From Chryseobacterium tructae (lineage in GTDB: Bacteria > Bacteroidota > Bacteroidia > Flavobacteriales > Weeksellaceae): 64,000 nucleotides of DNA. The position numbers and the translations under genes are program-made. The DNA lies in NCBI RefSeq assembly GCF_030409875.1, contig NZ_JAUFQR010000001.1, positions 744,001 through 808,000 on the forward strand, in the 5' to 3' direction. This document shows, one piece after another, positions 1 through 9,392 of this stretch (the stretch's first letter is position 1; each line of letters starts with the position of its first letter). The notes below the pieces were generated by a model, which saw only the letters and a program-made list of their open reading frames with translations, had not been told where the DNA came from and did not search any database.

Positions 1-1
1 T

Positions 2-514
2 GTGGTAAAATTTTTCAAAAAAGTTTTTGAATACAGAAAATTTCCAATCTACATCAAAACATTTGTGGGTGGGATTATTTTAGGTGTTATTGCTTACAAT
101 TTTCCTATTACAAGATATTTTGGACACAATGAGATCAACCAGTTAATAGGTGGAAACTTTGGATTAAATTTTCTGATTCTTGTCCTGGTCTTTAAAATAT
201 TAGCCATTGCCATTACAGTAACTTCAGGCTGGAGAGGAGGTTTTATTATTCCTTTGTTCTTTGTAGGAACCACTTTGGGATTAATTATCCACAATTTATT
301 TCCTGCTGTAGATACAACCTTAGCTATTGTGAGTTGTATGGCAGCCATTAATGCCTGTGTAACGAGAACTCCTATGAGTACAACCATTATCCTGGGAACA
401 TTAACAGGGTTTACTTATTTCGTACCGATATTGTTTGCAAGCCTTACAGGATATTTCCTGGCTCCAAGGATTCCGTTTATCGGGTCTCAGTCTGAAAAAT
501 TAGCGGAAGAATAA
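2..514 (+). CDS. ClC-family chloride channel/antiporter, C-terminal part
   Basis: This is the 3' part of a voltage-gated ClC-type chloride channel or H+/Cl- antiporter of the inner membrane; its 5' end lies outside the window. The visible 170 residues are hydrophobic, with about four membrane segments. A GWRGGFIIP segment near residue 77 matches the conserved G-x-F-x-P anion-selectivity loop of the family. A later stretch (MAAINACVTRTPMSTTI) matches the conserved helix with Thr/Pro in the C-terminal half. No CBS domains follow, so it is a short bacterial form. The window begins inside the gene, so the first Met is not the true start. Family assignment is confident; ion specificity is unknown. 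Confidence 0.85.
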   Translation: MVKFFKKVFEYRKFPIYIKTFVGGIILGVIAYNFPITRYFGHNEINQLIGGNFGLNFLILVLVFKILAIAITVTSGWRGGFIIPLFFVGTTLGLIIHNLFPAVDTTLAIVSCMAAINACVTRTPMSTTIILGTLTGFTYFVPILFASLTGYFLAPRIPFIGSQSEKLAEE

Positions 515-595
515 AGGTGCTCTTAATAATTTTTAATGTTTTGATTGTTTGATAAATCATTGCATCTTTGATGACAAACAAAAAATTAATACCTG

Positions 596-1531
596 ATGAG
601 TTATAAAACTTACAATGTAATCATAAAGATAAATGAAGAATCAGAAGTTGAGAATTTAAAAACGTCTTTAAGAGAGGTCTTCAAATTCTATAATATCAGA
701 GAATTCTTTACTCCCTTCAAAGGAATGGTTTGCCAAGCTGGTGAGAGTTTTAAACATTACCCTTTTGAAAAATTTCCGGACAACTTTTTCAAGAATCAGG
801 ATGAGGTTGAAGATTATTTTTCAGATGCTGAAAATAATGTCATTAAATTTTCTAAAGAGCAACCGAATTTAGAAGTTGCCTACATTGAAGTTGATTGCTA
901 TGGAGGTCAATGCACATCCAACGGCTTTATTGTGAAGAATGGCGAGAAAATCCTGAATCAGGATGTTTTTCATTCCGGGCATATGAAAATATTGAACGCT
1001 CTTGATGAGCAATACAATTCATGGCATTTTTATCCTTTTACAAGGAGTTTTTTTACCGATAAAGGAGGTGTCAATGGGGAAATTCTGAACTTCAGTTTTC
1101 CAGCTATATGGATGGCTTTTAATATGGAAGTGGAGAATAATCTTAATTTTGAAATTAATGCTGCTGAAAACGAATTACAGGTTATTGACCAGAATAAGTT
1201 TGAAATCTATTTGATGAATTTAGGTAGAGAAAGAATAAAGGTTTTGGGAAGACTGTTTAAGAACGATACGGAAACCATTAATGAACTGAAGGAACTTATC
1301 TGCGAAGCATTGGAAGGCGTTGAATTTTATATTGAAATTGATGATTTTGAAAATGGAGAGAAGACTGTGGTTTCAAGTATTTCAAAGCAAATTTTTGCCA
1401 AGGTTGCTCAAATGAGTTACCGTGAAACAGCATTCAATGAAAGGAAATTCGTACTTCCTTCTGAAAATAGCAGAGATGAAAAGAAAGAAGGCTTGCTAGG
1501 CAGGCTTTTTAAAAGTATTTTTGGTAAATAG
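596..1531 (+). CDS. Hypothetical protein, 311 aa
   Basis: I do not recognise the family. The protein is soluble, has no signal peptide or membrane segment, and is rich in Glu, Asn, Lys and Phe. A lysine-rich tail (KKEGLLGRLFKSIFGK) ends in an amphipathic stretch that could touch a membrane. The start at 596 follows an AT-rich gap of about 80 bases after the ClC gene, and the 195-base gap to sucC suggests it is transcribed alone. Codon use resembles its neighbours, so it looks like a genuine native gene. The reading frame is open and uninterrupted, but function cannot be inferred. Confidence 0.75.
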   Translation: MSYKTYNVIIKINEESEVENLKTSLREVFKFYNIREFFTPFKGMVCQAGESFKHYPFEKFPDNFFKNQDEVEDYFSDAENNVIKFSKEQPNLEVAYIEVDCYGGQCTSNGFIVKNGEKILNQDVFHSGHMKILNALDEQYNSWHFYPFTRSFFTDKGGVNGEILNFSFPAIWMAFNMEVENNLNFEINAAENELQVIDQNKFEIYLMNLGRERIKVLGRLFKNDTETINELKELICEALEGVEFYIEIDDFENGEKTVVSSISKQIFAKVAQMSYRETAFNERKFVLPSENSRDEKKEGLLGRLFKSIFGK

Positions 1532-1726
1532 CGGCTAGGCAGTAAAGTATTATGATGTTGTAAGTTGTTTAAGATAAATAAGGATTTGGAAATGCGTTTT
1601 TGATTCATTAAGCTGATAAAAAGCATCCTCATAGACAATGCTTTCTTTAAAATAAAAATTGATATTTCATCTCTTTTTAGTAAATTTGTCAACCTTTAAA
1701 TATTAAAATAAAATAATAAAAATAAT

Positions 1727-2916
1727 ATGAATCTTCACGAGTATCAATCAAAAGAGATTTTATCAAAGTATGGAGTAGCTATCCAACGTGGTTTCGTTGC
1801 AAACAACGTAGACGAAGCTGTAGCAGCTGCTGAAAAATTGACTGCTGAAACCGGAGCACAGGCTTGGGTTGTGAAAGCACAGATTCACGCAGGTGGTCGT
1901 GGTAAAGGTGGAGGTGTTAAGTTTTCTCCAAACATGGACAAGCTTAAAGAAAATGCTCAAAACATTATCGGAATGCAGTTGGTAACTCCACAAACTTCCG
2001 CTGAAGGTAAAAAAGTACACTCTGTTTTGGTTGCAGAAGATGTTTATTATCCTGGAGAATCTGAAACTAAAGAATTTTATGTTTCTATTCTTTTAGATAG
2101 AGCTGAAGGGAAAAATACAATCGTATATTCTACTGAAGGTGGTATGGATATTGAGCACGTTGCAGAAGTAACTCCTCACTTAATCCACAACGAACTTATT
2201 GATCCTGCTATTGGTCTTCAAGGATTCCAAGCTAGAAAAATTGCTTTCAACCTAGGTCTTGAAGGAAATGCTTTTAAAGAATTTGTGAAATTTATTTCAT
2301 CTCTTTACAATGCTTATACAGGTATTGATGCATCTCTTTTCGAAATCAACCCAGTGTTGAAAACTTCTGATAACAAAATTATCGCTGTAGATGCTAAAGT
2401 AACTTTAGACGACAACTCATTGTTCCGTCACAAAGACTTAGCTGAACTAAGAGATACAAGAGAAGAAGATCCAATGGACGTAGAAGCTGGTGAAGCTGGT
2501 CTTAACTTCGTAAAATTGGATGGTAACGTTGCTTGTATGGTAAACGGTGCTGGTCTTGCAATGGCAACTATGGATATCATCAAATTATCAGGTGGTAACC
2601 CTGCTAACTTCCTTGACGTAGGGGGTACTGCTGATGCTCAGAGAGTACAAACTGCTTTCGGAATCATCTTAAGAGATCCAAACGTAAAAGCAATCCTAAT
2701 CAACATCTTCGGAGGTATCGTAAGATGTGACAGAGTTGCTCAGGGTGTTGTAGACGCTTACAAAGCTATGGGTAGCCTTCCGGTTCCATTGATCGTAAGA
2801 TTACAGGGAACTAACGCTGTAGAAGCTAAAAATTAATTGACGAGTCTGGTCTTCCGGTTCACTCTGCAATTACTTTAGAAGAGGCTGCAAACAAAGTAAA
2901 AGAAGTTTTAGCTTAG
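1727..2916 (+). CDS. sucC: Succinyl-CoA ligase (ADP-forming) beta subunit, frame broken near 3' end
   Basis: SucC is the ATP-grasp beta subunit of the TCA-cycle enzyme that couples succinyl-CoA cleavage to ADP phosphorylation; it works with SucD, which is not in the window. The start MNLHEYQSKEIL is the classic SucC N-terminus. The glycine-rich AQIHAGGRGKGGGVK nucleotide loop and the C-terminal FLDVGGTADAQRV and NIFGGIVRCD segments are present. The open frame stops at 2836 after EAKN. One extra A in the A-run at 2828-2832 restores the usual ending (LIDESGLPVHSAITLEEA, then NKVKEVLA) to a stop at 2916, giving 396 residues, the normal length. For a central metabolic gene a sequencing deletion is likelier than real loss. 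A terminator follows at once. Confidence 0.95.
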
Positions 2917-2939
2917 TCTGAAATTTTTAAATAAATTAG

Positions 2940-2970
2940 AAAACCGTTTCATTTTTGGAACGGTTTTTTA
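2940..2970 (+). terminator. Rho-independent terminator of sucC
   Basis: An 8-bp stem AAACCGTT/AACGGTTT is followed by a T-run. It lies just after the restored sucC stop at 2916, which also supports that restored end. Confidence 0.75.
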
Positions 2971-2993
2971 ATGCGTATAAGAAACAAGTATTC

Positions 2994-3482
2994 ATGAAAA
3001 ACTTATATGTTCCAGAACCATGCTCTGAAGATTGGGAATCTATGTCTCCACAGGAAAAAGGAAGATTCTGTTCCGTCTGCAGCAAATGCGTAATTGATTT
3101 TACCCAAAAGCAACCTGAAGAAATTCTACAAATTCTCACTGAAAAGGAAAACGAAAGGGTTTGTGGTAGATTTTATAATTATCAGCTAAATATCGATGAT
3201 GGCTCTTCACAAAAGGTAAAAAAACAATTCTTCAGATTTATTCCGAATGTTTTTCAAAACAGTAAAATTACACTTGCCATTCTTTCTTTAGTATTGTTTT
3301 TAACAGGATGTTCAAAAGAAAAAGATTTGAGAACGGGTGAGGTCGCTGTAGAGCTCAATGAAGACAGTTTGAAGAATGATGGTGCTACTATAGGAAAGGC
3401 GGTCATCGTAGATAATGACGGTATTGCTAAAGTTCCTAAAATGGACAGTGCTACCATTTCTAAAAAGCATAATAAAAAATAG
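2994..3482 (+). CDS. Hypothetical Cys-rich protein with one membrane segment
   Basis: I chose the ATG at 2994 because the upstream in-frame ATG at 2955 lies within the sucC terminator, and because the peptide from 2994 (MKNLYVPEPCSEDW) looks like the conserved start of a flavobacterial family of unknown role. Residues 9-40 hold a Cys pattern (PEPCSEDW, then GRFCSVCSKCVIDF) that could bind metal. A hydrophobic segment at about residues 91-107 ends in LTGC, like an internal lipobox or a single transmembrane helix. The remainder is a hydrophilic, Lys-rich tail of about 50 residues. It is a stand-alone gene. Existence is likely; function is unknown. Confidence 0.7.
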   Translation: MKNLYVPEPCSEDWESMSPQEKGRFCSVCSKCVIDFTQKQPEEILQILTEKENERVCGRFYNYQLNIDDGSSQKVKKQFFRFIPNVFQNSKITLAILSLVLFLTGCSKEKDLRTGEVAVELNEDSLKNDGATIGKAVIVDNDGIAKVPKMDSATISKKHNKK

Positions 3483-3660
3483 CTAATCAATGCATGGTCT
3501 TTTCTTAGATACATTCTATGTGGCTATGTGCATTATAAAAATTATTTGTGCATCCGTGACAATCTTCAACAGTATATAATTTTATCGAAAATAAAATCCT
3601 CGCGCCTTAAAAACACTCACATATCCTAAAATCTTTGCGGCATTGCGTTTACCAACAAAA

Positions 3661-3690
3661 AAAGCCGCTTCAGAAATTGAAGCCGCTTTT
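3661..3690. terminator. Bidirectional terminator between convergent genes
   Basis: A 12-bp stem (AAAGCCGCTTCA with TGAAGCCGCTTT, one C-C mismatch) and a 5-base loop is flanked by an A-run on the left and a T-run on the right. It can serve both the gene ending at 3482 and the reverse-strand mscS ending at 3748. Confidence 0.7.
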
Positions 3691-3747
3691 ATTATCCTAA
3701 TTTACCCACAAGCATCTGCGAAATTTGTGTGATCTCTGGGAAATATT

Positions 3748-4631
3748 TTACTTGTCATGATTTTCAGACAAGTTGCTTTCCCCTGTCGTAATGCTAATAC
3801 TTGTAGGCGTTACAAGTTTGATATTATCCGCATCAAATCGCTCTTTAATATTCAAATAAGCTTTACTTCTTATCTGTGCCAGATTAGCTCCGATCTTAAT
3901 CCAGAATTTAACCTGTAGATTAAATGAACCCTGTTTCAAATCTGTAAAGATAACTTCTGCAGTATCTAACTTATCCACATTATCAAGGGCTTTAACTACC
4001 TCTAAGATCCCTTTCTGGGCTTTGCTAATATCTTCGTCAGCCGGAATCTCAAAATTTAAAATAATTCTGCGTTGAGGTGAAGCGGTTATATTATAAAACG
4101 GAGCATTGAAAACCACCTGATTTGGAATATATGCTTTCTTTCCATCGTCTGTAAGAATTTTTGTAGTTAAAAAGCCAATTTCCTGTACCGTTCCGGAATG
4201 AGCTCCGATCGTAATATAATCACCCACTTTAAAGGCCTTATCGATACCAATAAGCATTCCTGAAAAGATACTTGAAACAAGATCCTTCAAGGCTACCCCG
4301 GCAATAACCCCGGCTACTCCCAAGCTTCCAATAAATTTCCAAAGGAACCCACTGAAGCCCATAATTTCCAGAGAAATAAAGTACCCAGAAGCATAATCAG
4401 AAATCTAAATATACTGATAAGGGTAACCAAAGAGCTCTCTTTCTGGCTTTTTGGGAAAAACTTGTGAAATAATTTTACTGAAATCTGACTAAGGTATTTA
4501 CTGCTAATAAGAAAAAATGTAAATACTAAAATGCCGACAATCAGTTTAGGGGTAAGCTCTGCAAATGTTACATACCAACTTTCCAATACCTTATACACCA
4601 GGTCTATGTAGGTGAGTCCGGTTTTCTCCAT
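3748..4631 (-). CDS. Small-conductance mechanosensitive channel MscS family, frame broken
   Basis: An inner-membrane channel of the MscS family that releases solutes on hypo-osmotic shock. The N-terminal part (from 4631) has two hydrophobic helices. After the break comes the pore helix region (SLGVAGVIAGVALKDLVSSI, Gly/Ala-rich as in TM3) and the cytoplasmic beta domain (KVGDYITIGAHSGTVQEIG, then YIPNQ). The two parts lie in different frames: one A is missing in the AAA at 4374-4376 (+ strand). Adding it reads through ...TLFSLEIMGFSGF... and gives 294 residues, a normal size for short MscS proteins. A sequencing deletion is likely. The ATG at 4631 is the only sensible start. It is divergent from the peroxiredoxin gene. 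Confidence 0.88.
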
Positions 4632-4674
4632 GAATAAAATTTTACATTAAAGATATAAATTTTCAGCAAAAATT

Positions 4675-4704
4675 TTGCCAGTATCAAAAAGTCTACTAAA
4701 TTTG
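4675..4704 (+). promoter_or_regulatory. Bacteroidota-type promoter of the peroxiredoxin gene
   Basis: TTG at 4675-4677, then 19 bases, then TAAATTTG at 4697-4704, an exact fit to the Bacteroidota consensus TTG-N19-TAnnTTTG. The second box is embedded in a perfect 7-bp inverted repeat (AGTCTAC-N7-GTAGACT, 4690-4710), which could be a repressor site. Confidence 0.6.
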
Positions 4705-4727
4705 TAGACTAATAAATGCAAAATATT

Positions 4728-5362
4728 ATGTCAATCAAATTAGGAGATACAGCACCGGACTTTCAGGCAGAATCATCATTAGGTGATCTCAATTTTTATA
4801 ATTATCTGGGAAATTCATGGGGAATTCTATTTTCGCATCCGGCAGATTATACACCGGTATGCACTACAGAGTTAGGATATACTTCTAAATTACAATCCGA
4901 ATTTGCCCAAAGAGATACAAAGGTAATTGCGCTAAGTGTAGATGGGGTAGAGGATCATCAGAACTGGATAAAGATATTAATGAAACTCAACATACAGAAG
5001 TGCAGTTTCCCATCATAGCAGATAAAGAAAAAAAAATTTCTGAACTCTATGATTTTATTCACCCTAACGCTTCTGCTACTGCTACGGTACGCTCTTTATT
5101 GATTATTGATCCCGCTAAAAAAGTGAGGCTTATTATTACTTATCCTGCTTCTACAGGAAGAAATTTTAATGAGATTCTAAGGGTGTTGGATTCTTTACAG
5201 CTTGTGGATAATTATCAGGTAGCAACTCCTGTTAATTGGGAATACGGAGACGATGTTATTGTTCCACCTACCGTTTCTACAGAAGATGCCCTTAAAAAAT
5301 TCCCTAAAGGAGTTACTGAGGTGAAGCCCTATTTAAGATACACGCCTCAACCGAATACATGA
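4728..5362 (+). CDS. 1-Cys peroxiredoxin (Prx6 type), frame broken
   Basis: A cytosolic thiol peroxidase that reduces H2O2 and organic peroxides. The start MSIKLGDTAPDF at 4728 matches the family; the ATG at 4716 adds four atypical residues. The peroxidatic Cys lies in HPADYTPVCTTELG (about residue 46). The long C-terminal part (VATPVNWEYGDDVIVPPTVS) is the dimerisation region typical of the Prx6 group. The frame breaks after WIK because an A is missing in the AAA at 4970-4972. Restoring it gives KDINETQHTEVQFPIIADKE and a 211-residue protein, the expected length. Sequencing error is likely. A strong terminator follows. Confidence 0.9.
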
Positions 5363-5405
5363 TTTATTTATTTGATTTTTTATAGTTTAGTTTTAATTTG
5401 TACGA

Positions 5406-5445
5406 AAAGCGGCTCGAAATTTATTTCGAGCCGCTTTCATTTTTT
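5406..5445. terminator. Strong bidirectional terminator
   Basis: A perfect inverted repeat AAAGCGGCTCGAAAT-TT-ATTTCGAGCCGCTTT is flanked by A- and T-runs. It lies between the convergent peroxiredoxin and barrel genes. Confidence 0.85.
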
Positions 5446-5462
5446 TATAAGTATTTCAGTGA

Positions 5463-6056
5463 TTACTTAACGTCGTTAACAACTTGCTTAGCTTTAGAAG
5501 TTGGCAAATAAATACTGAATCCTAAGTTAAATGTAATGTTAGATGTTAGTCCCTGATTTCCAAAACCTGTAACACCAGCGTATTTTACTAAACCTTCCAG
5601 ACCAATATTTGGCGTGATAAAGTAAGAATAACCTGGTCCTACACCAAAATCAAGACCTGTTGTAGAGTTACCTCCTTTGCTGATAGAATAACCACCAACA
5701 CCTAAGTTTCCTTCGAAGAACCATCTTCCGTGATGTAATAAGTTATTAACACCTTGTTCTCCAGGAGAAAGATAATAACGCCCTAAAGCTCCTACACCAT
5801 AATCAAACCTTGTGCTTGATTCTTTAGAAGACTTCCCAATACCTAAGTTTACATATCCACCAACAGCTAGGTTGTCTTCAATGAAATAAGCGCCTTTTGG
5901 TTGCAAGTCAATTTGGTATCCACCACCTGTATTTAAACCAAAATTACTTGTCGCTAAGCTACTTCCTACCATCCAATTACCTTTCTGAATCTGAGCGTTT
6001 GCAGTTGCTGTTAATCCTGCTACGGCTAATACTCCTGTTAAAATAAGTTTTTTCAT
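5463..6056 (-). CDS. Outer-membrane beta-barrel protein, 197 aa
   Basis: A predicted small outer-membrane protein. It starts with a Sec signal peptide (MKKLILTGVLAVAGLTATANA, cleavage after about residue 21). The mature part alternates Gly and aromatic residues in beta-hairpin-like strands (GNWMVGSSLATSNFG, GLDFGVGPGYSYFIT, SNITFNLGFSIYLP). This fits an 8-strand OmpA/OmpW-like or generic porin-family barrel. A short AKQVVNDVK tail may be periplasmic. No catalytic motif is visible. It forms a monocistronic unit: a terminator lies downstream and 271 bases of AT-rich sequence upstream. Its role is unknown; structural or transport roles are both possible. Confidence 0.8.
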   Translation of the reverse strand: MKKLILTGVLAVAGLTATANAQIQKGNWMVGSSLATSNFGLNTGGGYQIDLQPKGAYFIEDNLAVGGYVNLGIGKSSKESSTRFDYGVGALGRYYLSPGEQGVNNLLHHGRWFFEGNLGVGGYSISKGGNSTTGLDFGVGPGYSYFITPNIGLEGLVKYAGVTGFGNQGLTSNITFNLGFSIYLPTSKAKQVVNDVK

Positions 6057-6327
6057 AATTTATTATTTTAATAATTAAATGTTTATTATTCACGAATTAT
6101 AGAAAAAACAATAAATGTGCCAGACTCTTAATTTTAGACAATTTTTCTAAACTAATGTTAATAATATCAATGAGATATAATGAACATTTTTAACTTATTT
6201 TTTGGATATTTCGTAATTAATATAAGTGGAAGTAAAAGGTGAAAAAATGAAAGCTATTGAAGTATAAAGGATTTATTATTCCCGTTTCTGAAATTTTCAA
6301 TAACTTTCTTATAATCTGTTTTATATT

Positions 6328-6843
6328 TTAGATCAATAACAGAAGAACAGAGATAATAAGTCCTGCAATGGTAAACTTTATTCCGCGCTTGAAAGCTTTT
6401 GTCTTAGGATTAAACATCCAGAAACTGGAAATCACGAAAAAGAAAAGAGCAACTCCAAAAAATACACTTAGAGGAGCTATGGCATCTTTAGATTGTGATT
6501 TATGAAGAGAAACCATTTTATCCAATACAAAAGGAAGTTCCATTTTTGAATACTTAGCAACTCCAGTTGAAGAATCATAAGTTCCCTTTTTAAAATGAAG
6601 AACAGTTCCTTCAGTTTTTTCTACTTCAAGACCCTTCATTTTTAATTCCTTTTTTAGCTCTTTTTCAGAAAGATTGGCAGATAAAGTCTTTTCATATTTT
6701 TTTTCGCTTTTTAGAAAATCGGTGTCTCTGTACACCAAAATAATCCCACTTACTGCATACACAGCCATAATCCCTGCAAGGAAATATCCCAGATAACGGT
6801 GTGTAATTCTCATGAAACTTCTTGTGTCTTTAATCTTATCCAT
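6328..6843 (-). CDS. PepSY-associated transmembrane helix protein
   Basis: A 171-residue inner-membrane protein with N-terminal helix YLGYFLAGIMAVYAVSGIIL and two C-terminal helices (SVFFGVALFFFVISSFWMF, FTIAGLIISVLLLLI). The RITHRYLGYFLAGIMAVYAVSG segment matches the PepSY_TM helix of proteins found beside siderophore receptors, where His residues may bind haem or help ferric-siderophore reduction. It sits 91 bases downstream of a TonB-dependent siderophore-type receptor on the same strand, so the two are probably co-transcribed. The lysine-rich periplasmic loop (residues 45-105) is shorter than a full PepSY reductase. A role in iron reduction or assimilation is inferred from context only. 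Confidence 0.75.
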   Translation of the reverse strand: MDKIKDTRSFMRITHRYLGYFLAGIMAVYAVSGIILVYRDTDFLKSEKKYEKTLSANLSEKELKKELKMKGLEVEKTEGTVLHFKKGTYDSSTGVAKYSKMELPFVLDKMVSLHKSQSKDAIAPLSVFFGVALFFFVISSFWMFNPKTKAFKRGIKFTIAGLIISVLLLLI

Positions 6844-6934
6844 ATCGTTTTTTTGTTTTGTTTTTAAATTTCAAAAGTGGAAACTGCATAAATGCAATCT
6901 CCACTTTTAATAAAGAAGTAATTATTATTTAATT

Positions 6935-9207
6935 CTAAAGTTTGTATGTCAATGTGAAATAATAGTTTCTCGGAGTAATCGGATTCACTGAATAATTCTC
7001 ATGAACATTATAATTTACTACATCAAACAAGTTCCCAACCTTTCCTTGAATTGAGAATTTTTTCCACTCATATCCAACTGATACAGAAACCGTCGTGTAG
7101 TCCTTTAGATCAAACATTCTACTTACGTTGTTTCTACTTGTATTTGTAGATTTTGAATCATTCCATCCAGCGATTCTGTCTCCGATATAATAGATTCCAG
7201 CTCCAACTTTTAACCCTTTTACATAGTTTGTGAATTTATAAAAAATGGAAGCATTCGCTGTTGTAGCCGGTGTTCTTACTAATCTTTGTTTTTCAACATA
7301 TCCTTTTTCAGGAGTGTCAAGATAAACGGAATTGTTATAAGAAAAACCACCAATAATAGATAAGTTTTCAGTAGGGTTTCCTGTAATGTCTAATTCCACA
7401 CCACGGCTTCTCATGTTTCCTGCAAATTCTTTAAGATTGGTATCTGTTGAATTTACAGGAGCTCCGTTGGTTGCAGAAGCGAACCAATACGTTTGATAAT
7501 AATTGTTGTACATAATCTGGTAAGCCGTTACGTTAACCGCTAAAGCATTGTTCCAGAAATTCTTTTTAACCCCAATTTCGTATTGATCAACTGTTGAAGG
7601 TTTTATACTTTGTTTTGATAAATTATTTAATTGATTTTGAACTTGTGTAGCAGATTGATTGGTATTTACCGTACCAAATTGATCTGAAGTATATCCTGCA
7701 TTGGCAGCAAACGAATTCGTATACGTTGCAAATACTGAAAGATTTTCATTTGGAGCATACACTAATCCTACTTTTGGAGAGAATGCATTGTCAGACGTTG
7801 AAGAATTGGCTACTTGAATTTTATCATTTGAAGCAAAACGAGTTGTCAACGTAGGCATATTCTCTATATAAGACCATCTTAACCCTGCAATTACTTTTAG
7901 TTGCTTTGTTAAACTGATAAAATCCTGTGCATAGATTCCAATTCGTCTTGTATTGATTCTGTTTCTTGTACTAAGGGTAGAATTGGGCATAGCAATATTT
8001 CCCCATGTGGAAGGATCATCTAAAAATAGAGTATTTTTTGGATCAGTCACATTATAAGCATAAGCGTCTGCCTGGCTATAATCTGCATCGGAACCAATTA
8101 AGACTTTATGGTTGATTCTTCCGGTATTGAATTCCCCATTGATGTTTACTTGTGCAGAAGTGTAATTTTGTTCGTTGTAAGTTCTACCAAAAGGTCTGTT
8201 CCATGAAAGTCTTGTAGCAGTAGGTGAGCTGTAGCCCCATTGAACTCTTTCAGAAGAAAAATAATCTTTCGTATAGTTTTGGTAAGATGCAGTAGCATTT
8301 AAAGACCATCTTTCGTTAAACTGATGATTAAAAGTTACATTCGTAGAAGCCTGCTGTACATTTTGATATTGCCAGTCAGTTCCGAAGAAAGTATTCCTTG
8401 AAATACCATCATTCAATCTATAACTTTGATTTTTTTCAGTAATAGATCCAACCCCGAAATCCGGAGTGAAATTATTTTTCAGATAATCTGCCTCAACGAT
8501 TAATTGAGATCTTTCACTTAAGTTAAATAAGAATGAAGGATTGAAATAATATTTTTCAGACTGTACAACATCTCTGAAACTTTCAGCATATTCGTAAGCT
8601 CCATTTATTCTGAATGCTACATTTTTAGATAGCGGACCATAAAGATCAACAGTTGGTTTATAAGAATTCCAGCTTCCTCCGTTTAATCCAATACTTCCTC
8701 CAAAATTAAATTTTGGCTTTTTGGTAATCATATTGATAACACCACCAGCTGCAGTATTACCAAAAAGCATTGCATTGGCTCCCTTTAAAACTTCTACTCT
8801 TTCCAGACCACTTACTTCAGGAAAAATACCACTATTTATTCTTGAACCATTTTTGAAAATATTATCATTTCCTAAAGCAAAACCACGTCCACCAAAGCTA
8901 TCTTGAGAGTTTCCTCTGGATGAAGTGATATATACCCCGTTTACATTCTGAAGAACATCGCTTAATTGTTAGCCTGTTGCTGCTCAATGATCTCGTGAGT
9001 AACGATAGCAATTGGTTGAGGAGTCTCCATTACCGTAAGGTTCGATTTTGTAGAAAATGGCCTTGCCTGGTTTGGATTTCCTGTTTTGTGAAGATTAATG
9101 TCTTCAATAGTTTGAGTTCTGATAGTATCCGCTTCAACGTTTTTAAGCTGTGAACTTGCTGAAACAGCGATAAATAGAAGACCTAAAGAAAGTAGTTGTC
9201 TTTTCAT
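6935..9207 (-). CDS. TonB-dependent siderophore-type receptor, frame broken
   Basis: An outer-membrane active transporter, probably for ferric siderophores. From 9207 it has a signal peptide (MKRQLLSLGLLFIAVSASSQ) and then a TonB-box/plug region (NLTVMETPQPIAIVTHEIIE). After the break come plug motifs LSDVLQNVNGVYITSSRG and GLERVEVLKGANAMLFG. The long barrel ends in Phe/Leu-rich strand NYYFTLTYKL, a normal barrel end. One base is missing near 8963-8967 (EQQQANN then LSDVL); restoring it gives 757 residues. The family resembles FhuA/FoxA-type receptors. The substrate cannot be read from sequence. The downstream PepSY helix gene and a weak upstream Fur-like site support iron uptake. Confidence 0.87.
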
Positions 9208-9259
9208 TTTATTTTTATGTAGAACAGTTTTAAATAAGGCGCAAATGTAAGTATTTGTT

Positions 9260-9276
9260 TAGAATGAATAAAAATT
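9260..9276 (-). promoter_or_regulatory. Possible Fur-like operator upstream of the siderophore receptor
   Basis: TTTAGAATGAATAAAAA resembles an imperfect palindrome of the TTTAGAAT-n-ATTCTAAA type, with 5 of 8 symmetric positions kept. It lies 53 bases upstream of the receptor start. Speculative. Confidence 0.3.
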
Positions 9277-9392
9277 AATATGTGATTTTTATCATGTCTT
9301 TTTGGGGTGAAATATATGGATTGTCTCTATCCTTATGGTAGATGGATAAATCCAGTGTTTTTTATGAATATATTTGTTGAAAATTTAGAAAT

